Of a DNA stretch of 43,154 nucleotides, positions 33,627 through 42,045 are shown piece after piece. Positions within the stretch are counted from its first letter, which is position 1; every line of letters starts with the position of its first letter. Made by a program: the position numbers and the translations under genes. Below the pieces are notes generated by a model. That model had not been told where the DNA came from. It saw only the letters and a list, made by a program, of their open reading frames with translations, and did no database searches. Source of the stretch: Bacteroides sp. (lineage in GTDB: Bacteria; Bacteroidota; Bacteroidia; Bacteroidales; Bacteroidaceae); NCBI GenBank assembly GCA_019414665.1, contig DXLO01000022.1:1-43154 (forward strand), given 5' to 3'.

Positions 33627-36053
33627 TCAGAAGGTTTCTTGTGCCGTGCGGGCTATTACGTCATATTGTAAATCTGTATTCATGTCATTGAAGTAATCAC
33701 TGTATCCAGCTACGCGTACCAATAGGTCCCGGTATTCTTCCGGATGTTTTTGGGCGGCATGCAGGGTAGCGGTATCTACTATGTTGAACTGAATGTGATG
33801 TCCTCCTAAAGCAAAATAGCTGCGGATGAGGCTTGCCAGTTTGGCTATGTCTTCATCGTGTTTAAGAAGTGAAGGCAGGAAGCGCTGATTCAATAGAGTG
33901 CCTCCGCTTTTCACCTGGTCCAGTTTTCCTAATGATTTTATAACGGCGGATGGCCCGTGGGTATCTGCTCCGTGTGAGGGTGAGGTACCGTCACTGATGG
34001 CACGTCCGGCTAGACGGCCGTTGGGGGTGGCATTCATCATTTTGCCGAAGTAAACGTGACAGGTGGTAGACAACATGTTCAGATGGAAACATTCGCCTTT
34101 GGTGTTCGGCTTTCCCTCGATGGCATCGTAAAGGTCGTTAAAGATCTGGATGGCGATGCGGTCTGCATATTCGTCATCGTTACCGAAGAAAGGGGTACGG
34201 TTCAGTATGAACTGTCTCATGGCTTCCTGTCCTTCGAAGTTGGTATCGGTAGCATGGATGATTTGCTCCATATTGAATTTACGTTCTTCGAATACATGTT
34301 TTTTCAGAACGGAGAGGCTGTCGGTAATAGTACCCAAACCGGTGCATTGAATATAGCTTGTGTTATAACGCGGTCCGCAGTTATAATAATCTTTTCCTTT
34401 GGCGATACAGTCATCAATGAACAAAGACAGGAAAGTGGCGGGAGCGTATTTGGCGAACATACGGTCAATGTAGTTGCTGACGCGTACTTTCATATCTACA
34501 AAATAATGGATTTGTTTAAGAAATGCGTCATAAAGTGCTTCATAACTCCGGAAGGTACAGGGATCTCCTGTTACCAAGCCTACTTTCTTGCCTGATACAG
34601 GATCTGTTCCGTTGTGCAAGGTGACTTCCAATATCTTGGGTACGTTAAGGTAACCGGTCAGTATGTAAGCTTCTTTTCCGAAAGCGCCTACTTCTATGCA
34701 TCCGCTACATCCGCCTTCACGAGCGTCCTCCGGTGTTTTTCCCTGTCGCATCAGTTCCATGACGTATGTGTCGGGATTGAATACAGATGGGTAGCCATAG
34801 CCCTTACGGATTACTTTGCAGCCTTCGCGCAGGAAACGCTCCGGGGTGCATACACTGATGTGCAGGGCGCTTCCGGGTTGTAACAGGTGAAGATCATCTA
34901 CTGTTTCGAGCATGATATAGGATACTTCGCTGACTCCGTTGCTACCATCACGTTTGATGCCACCGATATTCAGATTGGTAAAGTCATTGTAGGTACCGCT
35001 TTCTTTGGCGGTGATGCCAACTTTGGGTGGGGCTGTCTGATTATTTACTTTGATAAAGAAACATGACATCAGTTCTTTGGCCTCTGCACGGGTCAGTATT
35101 CCTTCTTCCAGGTCTTTTTCATAGAAAGGAGCGAGGTGCTGGTCAAAATGTCCTGGATTCATGGCGTCCCATCCGTTCAGCTCTGTAATGGTGCCGAGAT
35201 GGACAAACCAGTACATTTGTATGGCCTCCCAATAAGTACGGGGGGCATGTGCAGGAACCCATCGGCAGATTTCCGCTATTTTTTTCAGTTCCTCTTTGCG
35301 TTTCGGATCGGTTTCTTGTCCAGCCATCTTTTCGGCCAGTTCGGCATGGCGTTCGGCAAAAATGATAGCGGCATCACAGGAGATGGACATGGCGGTCAGT
35401 TCTTCTTGTTTGTCGGTTGCTTCTGGATCATTCATAAAATCCAGATTTTTCAACTCATGTGCAATACGTTCTTTCAAATCCAGCATGCCATGTTGATAAA
35501 CCTTTCCGTCCAGAGAAGTATGGCCGGGGGCTCGTTGTTCCATGAATTCAGTGAACATTCCTACTTCGTAAGCTTCTTTCCATTCTTTGGGAACATGATT
35601 GAAGATGCGTTCGCGTTGGGTGCGCCCTTTCCAATAAGGAATTACCTCGCGCTCATAGGTGTCTATATCTTCCTGGCTGATGGTGTAACGCTGCAATTCG
35701 CGGGTGTTCAATACATGAAGGTCTTCCACGCTGTGACAGGTCAGTTCAGGGAAAGTCGATACGGCTTTGGGGCGTGGTCCACGTTCACCTACAATCAGTT
35801 CGTCTTCACCTATGTATATAGTTTTCCGTTTACAGATTTCAAGGAAGTTCAGTGCTCTTAGAATAGGAATTGGATACTTTCCTTCGTTTTCTTTGTAAAA
35901 TTCGGTTTCTATCAGAGCACGTTCTATGGACAAAGAAGGTTGTGTATCAAAAGATTCTTGACGTAGGCGTCGGATACGGTCTGTCATACCGTTGATTGTT
36001 GTTTTCATAAGAGTTGTAATAAGGTCTACTGGTTCATAAATAGAAATTTCCAT
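33627..36053 (-). CDS. Glycyl radical enzyme, HypD-type (trans-4-hydroxyproline dehydratase-like)
   Basis: A large anaerobic radical enzyme of 808 aa. The catalytic thiyl Cys is C452 and the base E454 in GCSGCIEVGAFGKEAY. Y468 (LTGY) and the KESGTYNDF segment match positions that bind hydroxyproline in HypD. The glycyl radical is G783 in RVAGYSDYF, 25 residues from the end. The whole length aligns with trans-4-hydroxy-L-proline dehydratase, which dehydrates hydroxyproline to pyrroline-5-carboxylate. The Cys/Val around the active loop (C449, V455) differ from the sequence I recall for C. difficile HypD. The ATG at 36008 would give 793 aa, nearer the family. Substrate is inferred. Confidence 0.82.
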   Translation of the reverse strand: MEISIYEPVDLITTLMKTTINGMTDRIRRLRQESFDTQPSLSIERALIETEFYKENEGKYPIPILRALNFLEICKRKTIYIGEDELIVGERGPRPKAVSTFPELTCHSVEDLHVLNTRELQRYTISQEDIDTYEREVIPYWKGRTQRERIFNHVPKEWKEAYEVGMFTEFMEQRAPGHTSLDGKVYQHGMLDLKERIAHELKNLDFMNDPEATDKQEELTAMSISCDAAIIFAERHAELAEKMAGQETDPKRKEELKKIAEICRWVPAHAPRTYWEAIQMYWFVHLGTITELNGWDAMNPGHFDQHLAPFYEKDLEEGILTRAEAKELMSCFFIKVNNQTAPPKVGITAKESGTYNDFTNLNIGGIKRDGSNGVSEVSYIMLETVDDLHLLQPGSALHISVCTPERFLREGCKVIRKGYGYPSVFNPDTYVMELMRQGKTPEDAREGGCSGCIEVGAFGKEAYILTGYLNVPKILEVTLHNGTDPVSGKKVGLVTGDPCTFRSYEALYDAFLKQIHYFVDMKVRVSNYIDRMFAKYAPATFLSLFIDDCIAKGKDYYNCGPRYNTSYIQCTGLGTITDSLSVLKKHVFEERKFNMEQIIHATDTNFEGQEAMRQFILNRTPFFGNDDEYADRIAIQIFNDLYDAIEGKPNTKGECFHLNMLSTTCHVYFGKMMNATPNGRLAGRAISDGTSPSHGADTHGPSAVIKSLGKLDQVKSGGTLLNQRFLPSLLKHDEDIAKLASLIRSYFALGGHHIQFNIVDTATLHAAQKHPEEYRDLLVRVAGYSDYFNDMNTDLQYDVIARTAQETF

Positions 36054-36118
36054 AAGGGCGGATTAATGGATCCGACCAATTGATGTGCAAGAGAATAAGA
36101 TATCAAATAGAAAGAAAC

Positions 36119-36198
36119 GTATGCCAAAAGTAAGATACGCTGTCATTTAATCCATCTTTATGGTGGTGTAATGTACAGTCTGCTGGCTTTTGGCATAC
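36119..36198. repeat. Perfect 12-bp inverted repeat overlapping the glycyl radical enzyme promoter
   Basis: GTATGCCAAAAG at 36119-36130 and CTTTTGGCATAC at 36187-36198 are exact inverted copies separated by 56 bases. The left arm overlaps the -7 box of the enzyme gene. Inverting the intervening segment would replace the TA that completes the box with CC. The arrangement fits either a phase-variable promoter or a pair of regulator half-sites. The rest of 36054-36354 shows no gene. Confidence 0.5.
36125..36132 (-). promoter_or_regulatory. Probable glycyl radical enzyme promoter -7 box
   Basis: CAAAAGTA on the plus strand is TACTTTTG on the minus strand, exact for TAnnTTTG. Transcription would start near 36118, giving a leader of about 65 bases to the first ATG. 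No good -33 TTTG is evident. Confidence 0.5.
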
Positions 36199-36354
36199 CC
36201 TCCTGAAGAAGAAATGTTCTTAGTAGTAGAACATCAGGCAGTTGAACAGTTTTCTATAGCCTTTGGAGTGCATTCACTTATACTTGTTTAATAATGGCCG
36301 AAATTACTGTTTGTTTTGCACATAAACAAAACTTATATACTGTTTAATAACAGG

Positions 36355-38019
36355 TTAATACCGGAAACTGCTTCCTCCTAAAAACTCTCTCAGTAAAGAA
36401 GTGGGAGGCAATTCTTTATCTTGTACCGAAGCGAAATATTCCAAGAATTTGCGTAAACGGTATGCTTCTGAATATTCCGGTTTGTTATTGGGAACATTCC
36501 TTAGAATAGGAATGGCATAATCCTTCATAATGGCCAGTTCAAACAACAGGGCAGAATTGAACATGGCATCTGCATTTTCCTGATATGGGAAGATCCATTT
36601 TTCTTCTCCGGCGCGTACGCTGGGCCATCTTCTGATTGTTTCCTCTGCGGAATAGCCACGGTATTTGTAATCGCGGATAATACGGCGCAACAAACGGTTG
36701 TCGGTAGTCGGAATATAATTATGATTGTCCAGCAGAATAGTGGTTAATGCCGATACATATATTTTATATTTATTCTCGGCGGGAATATGAGGGGTTAATT
36801 CGGGGTTAAGTGCATGAATCCCTTCGAGAATCAATATCATGTTATCGTCAATCTTAAGTTTGTCACCTTTAAATTCCCTTCTTCCTGTGGTGAAGTTGAA
36901 ACGTGGTAACTCTACTTCCTTTCCATGAAGCAGATCTTGTAATTGCTTGTTGAAGAACTCCAAATCCAATGCATACAATGATTCGTAATCATAATCACCT
37001 TTTTCATCTTTTGGTGTCTTTTCTCGGTCAACAAAGTAATTGTCCAGGGAGATGGGGTAAGGTTTCAGCCCGTTTGCCATCAACTGGATACTGAGTCGTT
37101 TGCTGAAAGTCGTTTTACCAGAAGAGGATGGACCGGAGATAAGAACCAGTTTTACTCTTTGACCGTTTTTTCCTCTGTGGTATATCTCATCAGCAATATT
37201 GGAAATTTTTTTTTCCTGCAAGGCTTCAGACACATTAATCAGATCGGTGGCATAACCTTCATTACAGGCCACATTGAAATCTCCTACAGTACCCACACCT
37301 AAAATCTGATTCCAGCGTCGGTGCTCTTTGAATACTTCCAGCATTTTTTCTTGTTTTACTACTTCCTCCAATATTTCCGGATTCTGACGGTTGGGGACTC
37401 GCAGCAACAAGCCGTCATAGTATTTAACAATGTCGAATTTGCGGATATATCCGGTGCTGGGCAACAGACTGCCATAGTAGTAGTCAATGGTATCTTCTAA
37501 AGTATAATAATAGGAGTAAAGTTCCCCTGAAGTTTCAAGCAGTCTAACTTTGTCCATCATTCCTTTCCGGCGGAATAGTTCTACTACTTCAGTTGTGTGA
37601 CATTCAAAACGGTGGAAAGGGATGTTGGCTTCCACAATCTCTTTCATTCGCTGCTTAATACGGGAAACATCATCCAACCCGGTTTCGCGTCCTATCTGCA
37701 AGGCGCAATAATATCCTTTGGATACGGGATGTTCAAGCATGATTTTTCCATCAGGGTATAAGTCCTCCACCGCTTTGCACAAGATGAAGCAGAGCGAACG
37801 GACATAGGTACGCATTCCTGAAGGATTCAGTATGTTCAGGAACTCTACATCCTTATTATTATAGGCCCGGTAATTGAGTCCTTCTACTTTGTTATTGACT
37901 TTGGCACTGACCGGCCCGTATGGGATATCTAGATTAAAACCATTATAAATATCCAAAAGTGAGCTTCCGATTGGGAAGTTCTTTGAAATATTGTTATTTT
38001 TGCAACAGATTTGTAACAT
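36355..38019 (-). CDS. Nucleoside kinase (uridine kinase-like) with TGS-like N-terminal domain
   Basis: A 554-aa cytoplasmic enzyme. Residues 1-60 resemble a TGS/ubiquitin-like domain and 70-240 resemble the additional domain of threonyl-tRNA synthetase (HTTEVVELFRRKGMMDKVRL). The C-terminal half is a uridine kinase/phosphoribulokinase-type P-loop kinase with Walker A GPSSSGKTT (296-304), SLDNYF and LEGIHALNP motifs. The order TGS, ThrRS-like, kinase is a known Bacteroidetes architecture whose substrate is not firmly established. It is followed downstream by the glycyl radical enzyme region after a 301-base gap. Confidence 0.88.
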   Translation of the reverse strand: MLQICCKNNNISKNFPIGSSLLDIYNGFNLDIPYGPVSAKVNNKVEGLNYRAYNNKDVEFLNILNPSGMRTYVRSLCFILCKAVEDLYPDGKIMLEHPVSKGYYCALQIGRETGLDDVSRIKQRMKEIVEANIPFHRFECHTTEVVELFRRKGMMDKVRLLETSGELYSYYYTLEDTIDYYYGSLLPSTGYIRKFDIVKYYDGLLLRVPNRQNPEILEEVVKQEKMLEVFKEHRRWNQILGVGTVGDFNVACNEGYATDLINVSEALQEKKISNIADEIYHRGKNGQRVKLVLISGPSSSGKTTFSKRLSIQLMANGLKPYPISLDNYFVDREKTPKDEKGDYDYESLYALDLEFFNKQLQDLLHGKEVELPRFNFTTGRREFKGDKLKIDDNMILILEGIHALNPELTPHIPAENKYKIYVSALTTILLDNHNYIPTTDNRLLRRIIRDYKYRGYSAEETIRRWPSVRAGEEKWIFPYQENADAMFNSALLFELAIMKDYAIPILRNVPNNKPEYSEAYRLRKFLEYFASVQDKELPPTSLLREFLGGSSFRY

Positions 38020-38109
38020 AATCGTAATAATTATTACTAACGTAGTGAAACGGCTTGAAATTTACTGAATAAAAGGGAGATTAGCCAATTCCTACCAAAT
38101 TAATTAAAG

Positions 38110-39801
38110 ATGGAGTATTCTTTTTATGATTTCTTAAAGCTGCTAGGTTCACTGGCGCTATTCCTTTATGGAATGAAAATCATGAGTGAGGGGCTGCAAA
38201 AGTTTGCTGGTGACAGACTGCGTAAAATCCTCACAGCGATGACCACCAACCGGGTAACCGGAGTGCTAACCGGTGTTCTTATCACTGCGTTAATTCAATC
38301 CTCTTCTGCTACTACTGTTATGGTAGTAAGTTTCGTTAATGCCGGACTCCTTACACTTTCACAATCAATTGGAGTCATTATGGGGGCAAATATCGGTACC
38401 ACTGTCACTGCATGGATTATATCTGCGCTAGGGTTTAAAGTAGATATTGCTGCTATGGCACTTCCGTTATTGGCTGTTGGCGTACCCTTATTATTTTCAG
38501 GAAAGAGTAACCGTAAATCCATTGGAGAATTTATATTCGGTTTCTCTTTTTTGTTTATGGGCCTCTCTCTCTTGAAGACGAATGCTCCTGACTTAAGTAG
38601 AAACCCCGAAATGTTGTCTTTTGTTCAGAACTATACTGATATGGGATTTGGTTCTGTTATCTTATTTGTTGTCATCGGTACAGTTCTTACCATGATTGTA
38701 CAGGCATCGGCTGCAACGATGGCTATTACTTTGATTATGTGTGCCAATGGTTGGATTAGTTTTGAGCTGGGGGCTGCGTTGGTACTTGGCGAGAATATTG
38801 GTACCACTATAACCGCTAACCTTGCCGCACTGACTGCCAATACGCAGGCCAGGAGGGCTGCGCTGGCTCATTTGGTATTCAATGTTTTTGGGGTTATTTG
38901 GGTGTTATGCCTTTTCAAGCCTGTAACTATGGGGGTTTCATGGTTTGTAGAAGATATAATGAGAACAGCAGATCCGGCTGTTGCCGTATCTTTTAAACTG
39001 TCTGCTTTTCATACTACTTTTAATATATGCAATGTGTTGATTCTTATTTGGTTTGTCAAGTTGATAGAGAAAACTGTCTGTAAAATCATTCCTCAGAGAG
39101 AGCAGGATGAGGAATATCGTTTGCGCTTTATTACAGGTGGTATGCTTTCTACGGCAGAGCTTTCTATATTGCAGGCACGCAAGGAAATCAATCTCTTTGC
39201 AGAGCGTACTCATCGTATGTTTGGCATGGTGCGGGATCTGCTTCACACCACTAATGACAATGACTTTAACAAATTGTTCAGTCGTATTGAGAAATATGAG
39301 AATATAAGCGATAACATGGAGGTGGAGATCGCTAATTATCTGAATCAGGTATCCGACGGGCGTTTGAGTTCTGAAAGTAAGTTGCAAATTCGTGCTATGC
39401 TTCGTGAAGTGACTGAAATAGAAAGTATCGGGGACAGCTGTTATAATTTGGCACGTACTATCAATCGTAAACATCGCAGTGATATGGATTTTACTCCGAA
39501 ACAGTATGATCATATTCATCAGATGTTCCAGTTGACTGATGATGCTTTGTCTCAGATGATTTCGTTGGTGGAAGATGAGCATCATGTGGTAGATGTGAAT
39601 AAATCGTTTAATATAGAGAATGAAATAAATAACTATCGTAATCAGCTAAAGAACCAAAATGTGCTGGATGTGAATAATAAGGAGTATGATTATCAGATGG
39701 GGGTGCACTATATGGATATTATTGGAGAATGTGAAAAACTGGGCGATTATGTAGTAAATGTGGTGGAAGCCAGTAGCAATGTGAAGGAAAAGAAATCCTG
39801 A
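38110..39801 (+). CDS. Na+/phosphate cotransporter family protein with PhoU-like tail
   Basis: An inner-membrane protein of 563 aa. Residues 1-330 hold about nine hydrophobic segments with two inverted repeats centred on the family motif: ALIQSSSATTVMVVSF near 60 and MIVQASAATMAITL near 195. These are the QSSSATT-type sites of NptA/SLC34 transporters. Residues 370-555 are a PhoU-like helical domain (EIESIGDSCYNLARTI). It probably imports phosphate with sodium and is controlled by its tail. A damaged second copy follows directly downstream. Confidence 0.93.
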   Translation: MEYSFYDFLKLLGSLALFLYGMKIMSEGLQKFAGDRLRKILTAMTTNRVTGVLTGVLITALIQSSSATTVMVVSFVNAGLLTLSQSIGVIMGANIGTTVTAWIISALGFKVDIAAMALPLLAVGVPLLFSGKSNRKSIGEFIFGFSFLFMGLSLLKTNAPDLSRNPEMLSFVQNYTDMGFGSVILFVVIGTVLTMIVQASAATMAITLIMCANGWISFELGAALVLGENIGTTITANLAALTANTQARRAALAHLVFNVFGVIWVLCLFKPVTMGVSWFVEDIMRTADPAVAVSFKLSAFHTTFNICNVLILIWFVKLIEKTVCKIIPQREQDEEYRLRFITGGMLSTAELSILQARKEINLFAERTHRMFGMVRDLLHTTNDNDFNKLFSRIEKYENISDNMEVEIANYLNQVSDGRLSSESKLQIRAMLREVTEIESIGDSCYNLARTINRKHRSDMDFTPKQYDHIHQMFQLTDDALSQMISLVEDEHHVVDVNKSFNIENEINNYRNQLKNQNVLDVNNKEYDYQMGVHYMDIIGECEKLGDYVVNVVEASSNVKEKKS

Positions 39802-39934
39802 CCTGAAAGGGCTATGGTGAACAGAATAGGTGCAGAGGTGCAAGGTTTAACCTATGATGGGTTAAATACTTTGTGCCTCTGTGTTTTTTAATAAAGTGTA
39901 AGAAAGAAGAGAGTCTAAATAAAAGAGAATCTAC

Positions 39935-40367
39935 ATGTCAATATTTGTTTTTTTTGAAACTGATAGGCTCACTGGTACTTCTGATATATGGTATGAAAAC
40001 CGTGAGTGAGGCTTTGCAAAAACTGACAGGTGGGCATTTGCGCCATATTTTGGGTGCTATGACCACGAATCGCTTCACCGGATTGTTGACAGGTGCATTG
40101 TACAGCCTTCCACTGCAACAAATAGTATCTTTGGAAGAAGACGAATATCATTTGGTTGATCCTAACAAATCATTTAATATAGAGAATGAGAGAAACAATT
40201 ACCGCAACCAGTTGAAGGATCAGAATGTATTGGATGTGAATAATAAGGAATATAATTATCAGACGGGGGATCATTATATGGATATTATCAGCGAATGCGA
40301 AAAATTAGGCGATTATGTAGTAAATGTTGTTGAGGCACGTACAGATATAAAGGAAAAGAAAATTTGA
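39935..40367 (+). pseudogene. Internally deleted paralogue of the Na/Pi cotransporter
   Basis: An ATG at 39935 begins a copy of the upstream transporter (MSIFVF, then LKLIGSLVLLIYGMKTVSEALQKLTGGHLRHILGAMTTNR in the next frame). A run of eight T residues at 39949-39956 carries a +1 frameshift. After about 60 codons the sequence jumps in frame from LLTGAL straight to the C-terminal PhoU-like end (QQIVSLEEDEYHLVDPNKSFNIENE through KLGDYVVNVVEARTDIKEKKI). Some 400 codons are missing. The C-terminal part stays very close to the upstream gene, so this is a tandem duplicate now decaying. An undisrupted frame over 39873-40367 exists but lacks the transmembrane body. Confidence 0.85.
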
Positions 40368-40390
40368 TTTGTAGAAGGACAAGTTAAAAG

Positions 40391-40422
40391 AAAAGCGTGA
40401 GACACGAATGTTCCACGCTTTT
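40391..40422. terminator. Bidirectional terminator between convergent genes
   Basis: AAAAGCGTG (40391-40399) and CACGCTTTT (40414-40422) form a 9-bp stem with a 14-base loop. T runs follow on the plus strand (TTTTTT) and A/T residues on the minus strand. It separates the transporter remnant from the FKBP lipoprotein gene. Confidence 0.75.
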
Positions 40423-40445
40423 TTGTAAATCGTATTAAAATGAGG

Positions 40446-41312
40446 TTATTTTTCGATTCCAACCAGTTCTACTTCGAAAATCAAAGTAGAGAAAGGTTTA
40501 ATCTGACCGGCTTCACGTGCACCATAAGCCAAGTCTTGAGGGATGTAAAGTTCCCATTTAGAACCTACTGGCATCATTGTCAGTGCTTCAGTCCATCCTT
40601 TGATTACTTGATTAGCACGGAAAGTAGTCGGTTCTTTACGATCATATGAACTGTCGAACTGAGTTCCGTCAATCAAAGTACCTTTATAGTTTACTTTTAC
40701 TTTAGAAGAATCGGTAGGAACAGCGCCGTTACCTTCTTTAATTATCTTATATTGCAATCCGCTTGATGTAGTTTTAACACCCTCTTTCTTTGCATTTTCA
40801 GCTAGGAATTTTTCACCGGCAGCCTTATTTTCAGCGAATTGGGCTTCAGTAGCTTTTGTTTTGATTGCTTCTGCTTTAGACTGAACGTAGGCGTTGGCTT
40901 CTTCCATAGTAACATTCATGCCTTTTTTCTGCAAAGCAGCCATGAAACCTGCCAGGAAGTTTTCTTTACTTAAACTTTGAGTAGAGTCATTTCCGAAAAT
41001 ACGTTGGCTCATCATATCGAACATACGTCCACCAACTTGTTGACCAATCTGAAGACCTGCCATATAAGCAACATCTTTAGGACTTGTCTTGCTGGTACCT
41101 TCTTTAACACCTCTGATGAAGTCGGCCATATAGGCTGTGTCAACGCCCAGTTGTTGGCTCATATACATATCCAGACCTTGCGTGTTGGTGATACCCATCA
41201 TGTAAGAAAGTGAGTCTACGTCATTCTTCATGTTTGCTTTCGGTGCTTGGGCTGTACAAGAAGCCAAGCTGGCTGCAGCAGCGATTGCTACAAAAAAACT
41301 AATTTTTTTCAT
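40446..41312 (-). CDS. FKBP-type peptidyl-prolyl isomerase lipoprotein (FkpA/Mip-like)
   Basis: A 288-aa envelope lipoprotein. The signal peptide MKKISFFVAIAAAASLASC has lipobox LASC. A helical N-terminal domain (DSLSYMMGITNTQGLDMYMS) precedes the FKBP fold. The FKBP region begins near VKVNYKGTLIDGTQFDSSYD and carries VIKGWTEALTMMPVGSKW and IPQDLAYGAREAG, the standard active-site segments. Dimeric relatives (Mip, FkpA) act as periplasmic folding helpers. It follows a second FKBP gene by 21 bases, so the two are probably co-transcribed. Confidence 0.95.
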   Translation of the reverse strand: MKKISFFVAIAAAASLASCTAQAPKANMKNDVDSLSYMMGITNTQGLDMYMSQQLGVDTAYMADFIRGVKEGTSKTSPKDVAYMAGLQIGQQVGGRMFDMMSQRIFGNDSTQSLSKENFLAGFMAALQKKGMNVTMEEANAYVQSKAEAIKTKATEAQFAENKAAGEKFLAENAKKEGVKTTSSGLQYKIIKEGNGAVPTDSSKVKVNYKGTLIDGTQFDSSYDRKEPTTFRANQVIKGWTEALTMMPVGSKWELYIPQDLAYGAREAGQIKPFSTLIFEVELVGIEK

Positions 41313-41333
41313 TTGCCTTAAATGCTTTAATAA

Positions 41334-41918
41334 TTATAATACTTCGATTAATTCTACTTCAAAAATCAATGTGCTGTGAGGAGGAATCATTTCTCCTGCC
41401 TGTTGTGCTCCATAGGCTAGTTCTGAAGGAATGAAAAGTTTCCATTTAGCACCTTCAGTCATCAGTTGGAGTGCTTCCACCCATCCTTTGATTACTTGGT
41501 TCACACCAAAGATAGCCGGTTCGCCGCGTTTGATAGAGCTGTCAAACAAAGTTCCATCAATCAAGGTACCTTCATAATGGCATTTTACACGGTCGGTTGC
41601 ACTCGGTTTTTTTCCGTTACCTTCTGTGATAACTTCGTACTGTAAGCCGCTGGGAAGTGTCACGACCCCCGGTCTTTTTGCGTTTTCCTCCAAAAATGAT
41701 TTTCCCTTTTCAATATTCTCTGCATTCAATTTGGTTTCCAGCTCTTCAAAGTACTTGTTTACGATTTCACGTGCTTCGTTGTGGCTGATAGCCGTTTCTT
41801 TTCTATCTAATACGTCTTTGATTGCTTGAGCAAAGTCTTCAACATTAATACTTTGAGCACCCATGCTCAATAAATTCTGGCCAATACCAAGGCCGATGGC
41901 GTAACTGAATTTATCCAT
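41334..41918 (-). CDS. FKBP-type peptidyl-prolyl isomerase
   Basis: A 194-aa protein with the same order as its neighbour, helical N-terminus then FKBP domain (VKCHYEGTLIDGTLFDSSIKR, VIKGWVEALQLMTEGAKW, IPSELAYGAQQAGEMIPPH). It has no signal peptide, so it should act in the cytoplasm, unlike the lipoprotein paralogue downstream. The two share the FKBP domain closely and probably arose by duplication. A -7 box lies 38 bases before the start (41956-41963). Confidence 0.94.
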   Translation of the reverse strand: MDKFSYAIGLGIGQNLLSMGAQSINVEDFAQAIKDVLDRKETAISHNEAREIVNKYFEELETKLNAENIEKGKSFLEENAKRPGVVTLPSGLQYEVITEGNGKKPSATDRVKCHYEGTLIDGTLFDSSIKRGEPAIFGVNQVIKGWVEALQLMTEGAKWKLFIPSELAYGAQQAGEMIPPHSTLIFEVELIEVL

Positions 41919-41955
41919 AACTATTTATTTTATAAGATGTTTTATACAAAACGCA

Positions 41956-41963
41956 CAAAGGTA
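41956..41963 (-). promoter_or_regulatory. Promoter -7 box for the FKBP pair
   Basis: CAAAGGTA on the plus strand gives TACCTTTG on the minus strand, an exact TAnnTTTG match. Expected leader about 32 bases. Confidence 0.5.
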
Positions 41964-42008
41964 GGTGTTTTATTTGAATGAATCTGTTTTTAACAATTTA
42001 ATTTTTCT

Positions 42009-42016
42009 TATTTTTG
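42009..42016 (+). promoter_or_regulatory. Promoter -7 box for the sirtuin gene
   Basis: TATTTTTG matches TAnnTTTG exactly, followed by a strong Shine-Dalgarno AGAGGAGG at 42031-42038. The latter is unusually good for a Bacteroides gene and supports the ATG at 42046 as start. Confidence 0.5.
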
Positions 42017-42045
42017 TGTGTTTAGTTAAAAGAGGAGGACTAGAA

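Noticed and set aside
35136..35861. 241-codon open frame opposite the glycyl radical enzyme
   Set aside because: Lies wholly antisense to conserved coding sequence; no family resemblance or promoter.
40446..41918. Tandem FKBP pair as a new system
   Set aside because: Cytoplasmic and lipoprotein FKBP paralogues side by side are ordinary in Bacteroides.
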